This document shows positions 27,074 through 36,500 of a stretch of 50,849 nt of DNA, in pieces. Made by a program: the position numbers and the translations under genes. How positions within the stretch are numbered: position 1 is the first letter of the stretch; every line of letters begins with the position of its first letter. Source of the DNA: Helicobacter cetorum (lineage in GTDB: Bacteria > Campylobacterota > Campylobacteria > Campylobacterales > Helicobacteraceae); the NCBI RefSeq assembly GCF_900198405.1, contig NZ_FZMR01000016.1:1-50849 (forward strand). Reading direction: 5' to 3'. The notes under the pieces were generated by a model. The model did no database searches, was not told the origin of the DNA, and worked only from the letters and a program-made list of their open reading frames with translations.

Positions 27074-28632
27074 AGATTGTTTTTAGTCTCATTGTTATCT
27101 TAAGTGTTCTAGTGCATGCAGACAATAAGGCTAATACTATAAAGGCTTTAGAAAATAAAATGAAGTCTATAGATAAAAAACTAGAATCTAATGACAATGT
27201 ATGGCTGAAAAAATTTGAGAATTATAAAATTTATAGTCAAATTTATACTGAAAAAGAAAGCGTGCAACAAGAATTAAAACGCCTCAAATCTAAAAAAAAC
27301 AAGGACATGCTTAAAATCAACACTTTAGAGCATACTTTCAAAGCACTAGAATCCCAACAAAAAATGCTTGAGAGCTATAGGGTAAATCCGTTTAAGGACT
27401 TGATAGAACGCCCTCAAATCCCTAATATTCCTAGTATCAGTAATCCTATTGCTATTATTGATGGCATTTCTTTTATTAAAGGGCTTCGCACAAGGCGTGC
27501 AAGCCTTAAAAACAATCAACTTTCTTTAGAAGATGTTTTGAAGTATTTAAACGCTAAATACACGCTTTTAAGCCAACTCCATGAATTAGAACCAAGTAAA
27601 AAACTTAGCAATGAAATTTATCAAACCCAAGCCAAACGCCTAGAATTGCAAGGAGCGCAAAACATTCTAAAAACCACGATTGATATTTTTCAAAAAGATA
27701 GCGATGAGGCGATTGCATTAGTCAAATCTCAAATTAAAGACCAGCTTTTTAAGTTCGCTTATGTGCTTTTAATCGCCCTTTTAAGCGTGGTGTTAGCATG
27801 GATTTTAAAAATCATCTCTAGCAAATACATTGAAAATAACGAGAGGGTTTATACTGTTAATAAAGCCATTAACTTTATCAATGCTAATGTGGTGTTGTTG
27901 ATTTTTTTGCTCTCGTATTTAGAGAATGTTACTTACTTAGTAACCGTGCTAGGCTTTGCGAGCGCGGGTTTAGCCATTGCTATGAAAGATTTATTTATGA
28001 GTATTTTGGGGTGGTTTATTATTTTGATTGGAGGGAGCGTGCATGTGGGCGATAGGGTGCGCGTATCAAAAGATAATACGACTTTTATTGGCGATGTTTT
28101 GGATATTTCTATGTTGCATATTACGATTTTAGAAGATGTAACCTTAACCACTTACATGGATAATAGAAGAGCAGGGCGCATTATCTTTGTGCCTAATAAT
28201 TATATTTTTACTACCATGTTTGCTAATTACAGCCATTTTGGCATGAAAACGGTGTGGGACGGAATAGATTTTTGCGTTACCTTTGATTCTAATTTCAAAA
28301 AGGCCTCTAAAATCGCCTTAAGCATTGCAACAGAGCTATCCAAAGAATATACCGATATTACCTACAGACAGCTTAATAGAATGCGTGATAAATATTCTTT
28401 AAGGAGTGTGAGCGTTAAACCACGATGTTTTTTGATGCCTGAAAGTAATGGCGTAAAAATTACGGTATGGTATCAAACCAATTCGTATGCGACCATGTCT
28501 TTAAGAAGTAGGATTAGTGCTGAAATCATTGAAAACTTTTTAAAAGAAGAAGACATTCATATCGCTTATACCACTACTAAGTTGCTTAAAGTAGATACTT
28601 ATGGCGATGGCTTTGGGGATAAAAGGGGATAA
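27064..28632 (+). CDS. MscS-family mechanosensitive channel with long periplasmic N-domain
   Basis: 522 aa. A signal peptide ([18 protein letters not shown]) leads to about 190 residues of charged helix or coiled coil ([15 protein letters not shown] ...), then membrane segments ([38 protein letters not shown]), and the conserved pore helix and beta domain of MscS ([56 protein letters not shown]). MscS channels release solutes under hypo-osmotic stress. The large N-terminal extension resembles MscK/MscM-type proteins in layout. Overlaps aroB and is followed immediately by mtaB. Confidence 0.88.
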   Translation: MALKIVFSLIVILSVLVHADNKANTIKALENKMKSIDKKLESNDNVWLKKFENYKIYSQIYTEKESVQQELKRLKSKKNKDMLKINTLEHTFKALESQQKMLESYRVNPFKDLIERPQIPNIPSISNPIAIIDGISFIKGLRTRRASLKNNQLSLEDVLKYLNAKYTLLSQLHELEPSKKLSNEIYQTQAKRLELQGAQNILKTTIDIFQKDSDEAIALVKSQIKDQLFKFAYVLLIALLSVVLAWILKIISSKYIENNERVYTVNKAINFINANVVLLIFLLSYLENVTYLVTVLGFASAGLAIAMKDLFMSILGWFIILIGGSVHVGDRVRVSKDNTTFIGDVLDISMLHITILEDVTLTTYMDNRRAGRIIFVPNNYIFTTMFANYSHFGMKTVWDGIDFCVTFDSNFKKASKIALSIATELSKEYTDITYRQLNRMRDKYSLRSVSVKPRCFLMPESNGVKITVWYQTNSYATMSLRSRISAEIIENFLKEEDIHIAYTTTKLLKVDTYGDGFGDKRG

Positions 28633-28633
28633 A

Positions 28634-29890
28634 ATGAAAAAAGTCTATTTTAAAACTTTTGGGTGTAGGACTAATCTTTTTGATACGCAAGTGATGTTGG
28701 AAAATTTAAAGGATTTTAGCGTAACTTTAGAAGAAAGTTTAGCCGATGTCATTGTGATTAATTCTTGCACCGTTACTAATGGAGCTGATAGTTCTGTAAG
28801 AAGTTATGCCAAAAAAATGGCACGATTGAATAAGGAAGTTTTATTTACCGGCTGTGGGGTGAAAACTCAAGGCAAAGAGCTTTTTGAAAAAGGGGTTTTA
28901 AAGGGCGTTTTTGGGCATGATAATAAAGAAAAAATTAACACACTCTTGCAAGAAAAAAAGCGTTTTTTTATAGATGATGATTTAGAAAACAAGCATTTAG
29001 ATTCTACTATGGTGAGCGAATTTGTAGGAAAAACTAGAGCGTTTATTAAGATTCAAGAAGGCTGCGATTTTGATTGTAATTATTGTATCATTCCTAGCGT
29101 AAGGGGAAGAGCAAGAAGTTTTGAAGAGAGAAAAATATTAGAGCAAGTGAGCCTTTTATGTGCCAAAGGCGTTCAAGAAGTGGTCTTAACAGGCACAAAT
29201 GTGGGGAGCTATGGGAAAGATAGAGAAAGCAATATTGCAAGACTCATTAAAAAATTAAGTCAACTTAATGGACTAAAACGCATTAGAGTAGGGAGCCTAG
29301 AACCTAATCAAATTACAGATGAGTTTTTAGAGCTTTTAGAAGAAGATTTTTTAGAAAAGCATTTGCATATTGCCTTACAACATAGCCATGACATTATGCT
29401 AGAAAGAATGAATAGAAGAAATCGTGCAAAAAGCGATAGGGAATTATTAGAAAAAATCGCTTCAAAAAATTTTGCAATCGGCACGGATTTTATTGTAGGA
29501 CACCCGGGTGAAACCCAAAAGGTTTGGGAAATAGCGTTTAAAAACCTAGAGAGCTTACCCTTAACGCATATCCACCCTTTTATCTATAGCAAACGCAAAA
29601 GTACTCCATCAAGCTTAATGACTGATAGCGTGAATTTAGAAGATTCTAAAAAGCGTTTGAATATGGTTAAAGACTTAATTAATCATAAAAATAAAGTTTT
29701 TAGAGAATTACAACTCAAGCTTAACACCCCTTTAAAAATCTTAGTTGAGTCTCAAAAAGACAGCACTTTTAAAGCCCTAGATCAGTTTTTTAACCCTATT
29801 AAAATCAAAAGCAACAAGCCTTTAAAGGCAAGCTTTTTAGAAATTAGGGAGTATCAAATAGGGGAGAGAGAAAATCATGCAAACTTCTAA
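28634..29890 (+). CDS. mtaB: tRNA t6A37 methylthiotransferase MtaB
   Basis: 418 aa from ATG 28634, which has AAGGGG upstream; an earlier in-frame start inside mscS is less likely. The N-terminal MTTase domain begins KKVYFKTFGCRTNLFDTQ. The radical-SAM cluster is CDFDCNYCIIPSVRGRARS (CxxxCxxC). GHPGETQKVWE and the usual PF-Y-S-RKSTPSS follow. It adds a methylthio group to t6A at position 37 of ANN-decoding tRNAs. The CR[TN]N start marks the MtaB branch over MiaB. Overlaps the next gene by 14 bases. Confidence 0.9.
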   Translation: MKKVYFKTFGCRTNLFDTQVMLENLKDFSVTLEESLADVIVINSCTVTNGADSSVRSYAKKMARLNKEVLFTGCGVKTQGKELFEKGVLKGVFGHDNKEKINTLLQEKKRFFIDDDLENKHLDSTMVSEFVGKTRAFIKIQEGCDFDCNYCIIPSVRGRARSFEERKILEQVSLLCAKGVQEVVLTGTNVGSYGKDRESNIARLIKKLSQLNGLKRIRVGSLEPNQITDEFLELLEEDFLEKHLHIALQHSHDIMLERMNRRNRAKSDRELLEKIASKNFAIGTDFIVGHPGETQKVWEIAFKNLESLPLTHIHPFIYSKRKSTPSSLMTDSVNLEDSKKRLNMVKDLINHKNKVFRELQLKLNTPLKILVESQKDSTFKALDQFFNPIKIKSNKPLKASFLEIREYQIGERENHANF

Positions 29891-31529
29891 GAATTTAGAA
29901 AAATTAATCACCCCTTTTAAACGCATTAAAAACCGCTCGCTTGTTTTTGCACTAGGTTTTTTAATCCTTACTTTTTGTTTACTCCTTTTTTTGGTGTTAA
30001 GTGATTCTTCTAGGCTCTTGTCTAGCAAAGATTTTTTTTATATTATTCAGTCTAATCCTAAGCAAATTTTATTAGAAGATGAAAATTATTTTTATGCTAA
30101 CAAGGGTCTTTATAAAACTAATAAGCAAGCTCTTTTAAGAGTTTATAAAATTCCAGAAAATATGCCTATAGAAAAACAAGAAAATTTAAGCAAGGCTTCT
30201 AAGATGATTTTAGCGTTGCTTTTTTTTGTTTCTAGCATGCTTTTTGGAATCTTTTGGCGGCTACCTAAACGATTAAATGTTAAAACGAGCTTAGAAAGCG
30301 TCTCTAAAAATGAATTAGAAAATTCATTCCAGCGTTATGAAACTTTAGGGGTGCGTTTTGAAGATATTGCTGGGGTGAGTGAGGTTAAAGAAGAATTATT
30401 AGAAGTAATAGATTATTTAAAAGAGCCTAAGAAATACCGAGATTTAGGGATTTTTTTGCCTAAGGGTGTGCTATTAGTAGGACCCCCTGGGGTGGGAAAA
30501 ACCATGATTGCAAAAGCTTTAGCGAGCGAGGCTAAGGTGCCATTTTTTTATGAAAGCGGGAGCGCGTTTTCACAAATTTATGTGGGTGCTGGGGCTAAAA
30601 AAGTGCATGAACTTTTTATGCATGCTAAAAAGCATGCCCCTTCTATTATTTTTATTGATGAAATTGATGCCTTAGGTAAGGCTAGGGGAGGGCATAGAAG
30701 CGATGAAAGAGAAGCAACGCTTAATCAGCTTTTAACAGAAATGGATGGGTTTTTACAAAACGCTGAAGTGGTTGTTATAGGAGCGACTAATCAAATGGAA
30801 GTGATGGATGAAGCGTTATTAAGAAGCGGGCGATTTGACAGACGCATTTTGATTTCTTTACCTGATTTAATGGAGAGACAAAGCATCTTAGAAAAGCTTT
30901 TAGAAAACAAAAAGCACACGCTAGATTATGCTAAAATCGCTAAAATTTGCGTGGGTTTTAGTGGGGCTATGCTAGCGACTTTGATTAATGAAAGCGCCTT
31001 AAACGCCCTGAAACACAAACGAGTAGAAATCACTCATAGCGATATTTTAGAAGTTAAAGATAAAATCGCTTATGGCAAGAAAAAGCCACAAACCTTAGAT
31101 GAAAATCAAAAGGAATTAGTGGCTTTGTATCAAAGTGCGAAAGCCTTAAGTGCGTATTGGCTAGAAATTGAATTTGATAAAGCCCCCTTGTTAGGGGAAT
31201 TTATCTCTTTTAATGAAAATAAAATCCACAGCGAAAGTGAGATTAAAAGCTACATTAAAGTCTATTTGAGTGGGACAATTATTTTAGAGTTGCTCTATAA
31301 GGAGCGTTATAGTCTGTCTAAACAAGATTTGCAAAAAGCAAGGTTTTTAAATGAATTTATGATTAGTGAGCTAGTCTTAGCCCCTACAAAAGAGTTTTTA
31401 AGCACTCTTTATGAAGAGCAAGTAGAATTTTTAAAGCCACAAGTGGCTACTTGTAAGCAACTGAGTGTTTTATTGTTAGAGCAAGAATATTTAGAACATG
31501 CAAATCTTTATGATTTGCTTAATGGGTGA
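29877..31529 (+). CDS. FtsH-like membrane AAA protein lacking the HExxH protease motif
   Basis: 550 aa. Two membrane segments (SLVFALGFLILTFCLLLFLV and MILALLFFVSSMLFGIFW) bracket a periplasmic part, followed by an FtsH-type AAA module: FEDIAGVSEVKEELLEV, Walker A VGPPGVGKTMIAKAL, Walker B SIIFIDEIDALGKARGG, the second region of homology ATNQMEVMDEALLRSGRFDRRI. Where FtsH has its zinc-protease motif (VAYHEAGHAL) this protein has VALYQSAKAL, so both His and the Glu are gone. It should be an ATP-driven chaperone-like or regulatory subunit, not a protease, unless partnered with the true FtsH elsewhere. ATG 29877 overlaps mtaB. Confidence 0.85.
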   Translation: MQTSKNLEKLITPFKRIKNRSLVFALGFLILTFCLLLFLVLSDSSRLLSSKDFFYIIQSNPKQILLEDENYFYANKGLYKTNKQALLRVYKIPENMPIEKQENLSKASKMILALLFFVSSMLFGIFWRLPKRLNVKTSLESVSKNELENSFQRYETLGVRFEDIAGVSEVKEELLEVIDYLKEPKKYRDLGIFLPKGVLLVGPPGVGKTMIAKALASEAKVPFFYESGSAFSQIYVGAGAKKVHELFMHAKKHAPSIIFIDEIDALGKARGGHRSDEREATLNQLLTEMDGFLQNAEVVVIGATNQMEVMDEALLRSGRFDRRILISLPDLMERQSILEKLLENKKHTLDYAKIAKICVGFSGAMLATLINESALNALKHKRVEITHSDILEVKDKIAYGKKKPQTLDENQKELVALYQSAKALSAYWLEIEFDKAPLLGEFISFNENKIHSESEIKSYIKVYLSGTIILELLYKERYSLSKQDLQKARFLNEFMISELVLAPTKEFLSTLYEEQVEFLKPQVATCKQLSVLLLEQEYLEHANLYDLLNG

Positions 31530-31531
31530 AA

Positions 31532-32059
31532 ATGCGTTTTTTTAGTGGTTTTGGGTTTCAAAATGAAAGCGTTTTATTTCAAGATTGGCTTTTAAAAGGG
31601 GCTTATGATGTGGCAGGCTTTTCTATGGGGGCTATTAATGCTATAGAATATGCATTTAATGAAGTGTTGCAAAAACGGCGTATTAACTCCTTGTTATTGT
31701 TTTCGCCCTGTATGTTAAGTCATAAAAGTTTAGCCTTTAAACGCCTGCAACTTTTTCTTTTTCAAAAAGATAAAAGAAGCTACATGGATAACTTTTATAA
31801 AGAAGTGGGTTTGAATGCAGGGTTAGAAAATATTAAGCAAGAGAGTTCTCTAAAAGAATTAGAATTTTTATTAAATTACAAGTATAGTAGTTATACAATC
31901 AAGTTTTTATTAGAAAAGGGCGTAAATATTGAAGTATTTATCGGTTTAAAAGACAATATTACTGACACTCAAGCTCTCTTGGAGTTTTTTGTTCCTTTAG
32001 TGAAAGTGTGGCAGTTTAAGGACTATAATCATTTGTTGCAAAAATCTAAAAAAGGGTGA
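31532..32059 (+). CDS. bioV: Pimeloyl-ACP methyl ester esterase BioV
   Basis: About 175 aa alpha/beta hydrolase. It cleaves pimeloyl-ACP methyl ester in biotin synthesis, replacing BioH, and is restricted to Helicobacter. The N-terminus MRFFSGFGF, nucleophile Ser in AGFSMGAINAIEYA, the Asp in VFIGLKDNIT and the His in FKDYNHLLQ supply the catalytic triad. I prefer ATG 31532, which gives the family N-terminus, over the GTG at 31526 that overlaps the previous stop. It lies in the ftsH-like operon, away from other bio genes. Confidence 0.88.
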   Translation: MRFFSGFGFQNESVLFQDWLLKGAYDVAGFSMGAINAIEYAFNEVLQKRRINSLLLFSPCMLSHKSLAFKRLQLFLFQKDKRSYMDNFYKEVGLNAGLENIKQESSLKELEFLLNYKYSSYTIKFLLEKGVNIEVFIGLKDNITDTQALLEFFVPLVKVWQFKDYNHLLQKSKKG

Positions 32060-32062
32060 AAA

Positions 32063-32533
32063 ATGAAAAAAATTTGTTTAGGGGTGTATTTGCTTATTTT
32101 AGGCATTCTGTGTGGATCTTTGATAATTTTAGGAGCAATAGTCGCTCCTGTAGTGTTTAAGGCGTCGGCTATTTTGCCAGAACTTCCTATGAGTGCTTTT
32201 GAGAGTGGAAAGCTTATGGCACAGATTTTCACTCGCTTTAACAAATTCTTAGAGTTTGTGGCTGTAATGGTATTGGCATACGAAATCATATCTTTTATAT
32301 GGGGTAGGAGATTTTGGGTGCATTTAGTGCTTGGGCTAACTATTGGAGGTTTATCTTTGTTGTTTGTGTTTTATTACACACCTTATATTTTACATGCCCA
32401 ACAGCTAGGTGAAGTTGCCATTAGGAGTGCGGAATTTACCCGCATGCATTCGCAGAGTGAGTGGCTTTTTAAGGAATTGTTTATTTTGATTTGTGTTTTG
32501 TTTTTTGGGCGTTTGTGGAGCAGAAATTATTAA
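32063..32533 (+). CDS. DUF4149 (TMEM205-like) membrane protein
   Basis: 156 aa with four membrane segments: a first helix (CLGVYLLILGILCGSLIILG) running into APVVF, the motif typical of DUF4149 proteins, then LEFVAVMVLAYEIISFIWG, VHLVLGLTIGGLSLLFVFYY, and a final helix. The R.H..S..[FL] part (FTRMHSQSEWLF) before the last helix is also characteristic. No function is established in bacteria. It starts three bases after bioV and is probably co-transcribed. Confidence 0.8.
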   Translation: MKKICLGVYLLILGILCGSLIILGAIVAPVVFKASAILPELPMSAFESGKLMAQIFTRFNKFLEFVAVMVLAYEIISFIWGRRFWVHLVLGLTIGGLSLLFVFYYTPYILHAQQLGEVAIRSAEFTRMHSQSEWLFKELFILICVLFFGRLWSRNY

Positions 32534-32541
32534 GGTTTTTA

Positions 32542-33486
32542 ATGGAAATTAGAATTATTTCACTTAAAGATAGCTCTAGGTATGAAAGCATGCAAAAATT
32601 ATGTAAAAACCCTCCGCATAATCTAGCTAAAGATTTTCAATTCAGTATTTTTGATGCTATTAGCCCTAGTTCACCCCATTTTGAGGGTTTGAGAGCCAAA
32701 CATTATGATAAAAACCGCTTAAAAGAGAGCGATTGGGTGTATTGCAAAAGAGGGGCTGAGCTAGAGCCTAATGAGCTTGGGTGCTATATGAGCCATTTTT
32801 TATTGTGGCAAGAATGCGTGAGTAAAAATACCCCCATAGTCATTTGCGAAGATGATATTGAATTAAAAGAGAATTTCAAAGAGGCTGTAATGAAATGTTT
32901 AAAAAGTCCCTTTGATTTGGTGCGTTTACATGCGGAGTATTGGGGCTATAGGGGAGGGACTTTTCAAAAGGTTTTACCAAGAATTGAAAATGAACCCCTT
33001 TATATGACTTCTAAAGAGAATTTGAGCATGGCTAGTCGTTTCAAGCGGTTTTTGAGAAAAGATTGTTTTAAGCTTTATCAAATCTTAAGGCGTTGCTACT
33101 ATCCTTTAAGTATGTTTGAAAAAGAGTCGTTTTTAGACGAACATTTTTACATGAGCAGTTTGTATCTTAATTCTTGTGCTTGTTATTATTTAACCCCAAA
33201 TGGGGCGAAAATTTTGATTGAAAAAAGCCGTTATTTTACCGAGCCATCAGACATTTTTTTATCTAATAGCCCTAAGCATAAACTCCCTAATATTGTTTAT
33301 ATGCCCTTGTGTGTAAAATTTGGTGAGGCAAGCTTGCAAACGACTATTTGCTTGCCTAAGCATTTTAAAAAAGTCTTTCCTTATACGCCCAAGCGTTTGA
33401 TAATGCCACTAATCAATCTTGTGCATCGCTTAAGGGCTTATCATTGCTTTAAAAGTGCTTTTGAGAAACATAGAAAACATAAATAA
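32542..33486 (+). CDS. Family 25 glycosyltransferase (LPS biosynthesis)
   Basis: 314 aa from ATG 32542. The GT25 fold is shown by IRIISLKDSSRYESM at the start, FDAISP, ELGCYMSHFLLWQECV and the DxD motif in PIVICEDDIELKENF. It ends with NAKxLI-like NGAKILIEKS and a basic C-terminus suited to membrane association. GT25 enzymes in Helicobacter include the beta-1,4-galactosyltransferase of O-antigen and relatives. The acceptor here is unknown. No homopolymer switch is present. Last gene of the operon before imaA. Confidence 0.85.
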   Translation: MEIRIISLKDSSRYESMQKLCKNPPHNLAKDFQFSIFDAISPSSPHFEGLRAKHYDKNRLKESDWVYCKRGAELEPNELGCYMSHFLLWQECVSKNTPIVICEDDIELKENFKEAVMKCLKSPFDLVRLHAEYWGYRGGTFQKVLPRIENEPLYMTSKENLSMASRFKRFLRKDCFKLYQILRRCYYPLSMFEKESFLDEHFYMSSLYLNSCACYYLTPNGAKILIEKSRYFTEPSDIFLSNSPKHKLPNIVYMPLCVKFGEASLQTTICLPKHFKKVFPYTPKRLIMPLINLVHRLRAYHCFKSAFEKHRKHK

Positions 33487-33535
33487 CTTTAGAGAAATAG
33501 AAACGCTCTTAATTTATCAAAGTTGGCAGACTTTT

Positions 33536-33544
33536 TGCTACAAT
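33536..33544 (+). promoter_or_regulatory. Extended -10 (TGCTACAAT) for imaA
   Basis: TGCTACAAT fits TGnTAnAAT and lies about 50 bases before the imaA start, giving a leader of about 42 nt. A second candidate (GATAAAAT, 33580-33587) sits too close to the start. Confidence 0.45.
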
Positions 33545-33592
33545 GACCCAATTTAATACGAAAGAATGGTTTGAGTGGGATAAAATAGCCTT

Positions 33593-36500
33593 ATGAAAAA
33601 AGATAGTCTTAAAAAATTTCGGCACAAGCAAAAGAATAAAAGGTTGCTAACCAATCGTGAAACTATTGCCCCAAGTTTAATCAAGCGTTCTTTATGGCTT
33701 GCACCCTTATTGTTGAGTGGGTTTGTGAAGGGTTTGCATGCAGATGAGAACTTGTGGAATGAGCTTAATTCTAAGATTGGGAGTGTATATACGCATTGGG
33801 TTAAGGGTCGTGAGTATTGTGCATGGTGGGAATTTGCGGGGTGTGCACGCACTATTTGGGGAGCTGGACATCAAGGGTATGATGTTGGTAATGTTGCACA
33901 TTATTGGACTTCACAAGATTACAAACCAATTTCAATAGGCAATAATGAAAATGGTATTTTTACTCTTAATAATTTAGTTAATTATGCCGGAGGCAATCTT
34001 ACCATTAATTTGAGTGGCAGTGCCACTCTAAAACTAAGTGGCACAAATAGTTTTACTTCTTATCAAGGCTCTAGCTATGGTGATGGAAAAGATGATGTCA
34101 GCTTTAATGTTGGCACATTAGATTTGAGTGGCATGCTAGAAGTAGGCAATCGCATTGGGACAGGAGCTGGCACGCATACCGGCACTGCTACTTTAAATCT
34201 AAACGCTAATGAAGTGAATATTAATTCTAATATCAGTGCGTATAAAACTTCGCAAGTCAATATTGGTAATACTAACAGCACCATTACAATCGGTTCAATT
34301 TCTTTAAATGGCAATGTGTGTAGCTCTTCGGTGAATTGGGGTGTGGGAGCGAATTGCTCTAGCACAGGACCCACTTACACATTCAAAGGAACTAGCACTT
34401 CTACAAACACGACTTTTAGCAATGAGAGCGGTAGCTTTACTTTTGATAATAACGCTAATTTTAGTGGGGCGAAATTTAATGGAGGCACTTACACTTTTAA
34501 GCAAAGTTTTAGTGCCACTAATAACACAAATTTTAATAATGGTAGCTTCACTTTTGAAGGCATAAGCTCGTTTGAGAATGCGAATTTTGGCAATCTTCAA
34601 TACAATTTTCACAATCAAGCCACTTTTCAAAACAGCACCTTTAATGGGGGAACTTTTACTTTCAATAAGACAGATACTCAACACCCACAAATTTTGTTTG
34701 AAAACAGCTCATTTAGTAACACTAATAGCCCTATCAATATTCAAGGTGGCGTTACTTTTAAAAATAGTTTTAACAACCAAAACCATAATTTAACCATTCA
34801 AAACGCTCGCTTTGAAAACGCTTCGTTTAATAATAGCGGTAAGCTTATGATAGAAAATAATGCTACCTTTAATAACACTTCGTTTAACACCTCTATCAAT
34901 TCTCAAAACACCGATATTAAAGGGAGTGTAACTCTTAGTGGTAAAAATGAATTGAAAAATAATGCGACCCTTGATTTTGGAAACGCACAAATTACTCTCA
35001 ATCAAGGGGTAAGCTTTAATATTGCTAATTTAGGGAGTGGAAAAACTACAATCTTAAGATCTAGTAAAGACATTAATTATAACAGCCTTTTAAGCCATCT
35101 TCTCAATAGCTATACAGACGCTTTAAAAGAAACTAGCGGCTCTCAAAATACAAAAACTTCCACACAAGGCTATGCCAAAGGCTTATGGGATATTATCACT
35201 TATGATAACACGCAAGGGCATATCACAAAAGTTACCAAAGATAGCACAGATAGTGCCAATAATGGCTTAGGAACCTATCAAGTCGCCTATAAGGTTGGGA
35301 ATAAGATTTATGGGCTAGAAGAAACTTTTGGTAAAAACTCTATTACTATTCAAGCCATAACAAGTGGCGAGTATACACCACCTCCTGTGGTTAATGGTTC
35401 TAAATTTGATTTAGCCAATTCAACTTACATTAACTCCGACATGTCTTGGTATGACCATAAATTTTACATGCCCAAATCTCAAAATTTTACAGAGAGTGGC
35501 ACTTACTACTTGCCTAGCATTCAAATTTGGGGGAGTTATAATAATACATTCAAACAGACTTTTAGTGCAAGTGATAGTAATTTAGTCATTGGTGCTAATT
35601 CAACTTGGAGTGGGAATAATATTAATTCTAGTGATACGGTGTCTTTTGGAGATATTTCAGGGAGCGTTCTTAATGGGCATTGTGGACCTTGGCCTTATTA
35701 CCAATGCACCGGCACAACCACTGGCACTTATAGCGCTCATAATGTCTACATCACAGCTAATTTACAATCAGGCAATCGTATAGGCACCGGTGGGGCAGCT
35801 AATCTTACTTTTAATGGAATTGATAATATCAAAATTTCTAACGCTAAGATTACGCAAAATAATGCCGGTATTTATTCAAGCTCTATGACTTTTTCTACTG
35901 ATAATATGGATAGTGATGGCAATATTCAACAGAGCTTAAATAATAATGGTAAGCTTTCTGTTTATGGCACAACTTTCACTAACCATGCTAAAGATGGAAC
36001 ATTCACTTTTAATGCCGGACAAGCTACATTCCAAAACACTAATTTTAATGGAGGGACTTACAATTTTCAAGGTAATAACCTAGACTTTGAAAATGGTAAT
36101 CAGTTTAATAGTGGAACATTCAATATCGGTGCTAATAACACCACTTTTAATAACGCTAATTTTAATAAAGACACTTCTTTTAACTTTGATAATTCTAGTG
36201 CGAAAACGACCTTTAAAGGAAACTTTACTAACACTAATCAAAACATTCAAATTGCCGGTAATGCTGTCTTTACTAATGCTACAACTAATGATAGCTCTAA
36301 CACTGAAACACAAAATAGCACACAAGCGACCTTTAATAATACCGGTAAGATTACCATAGGTGGGAATGCAAGTTTTAATAATGTTGCTTTTGATAGCCCT
36401 ACTAATGTAAGCGTGAAAGGAGATGTTGCTCTTAATAATATCACTTTAAAGAATTTAGATAATCCTCTATCCTTTGGTGAAGGCATTATTACTTTTAGTG

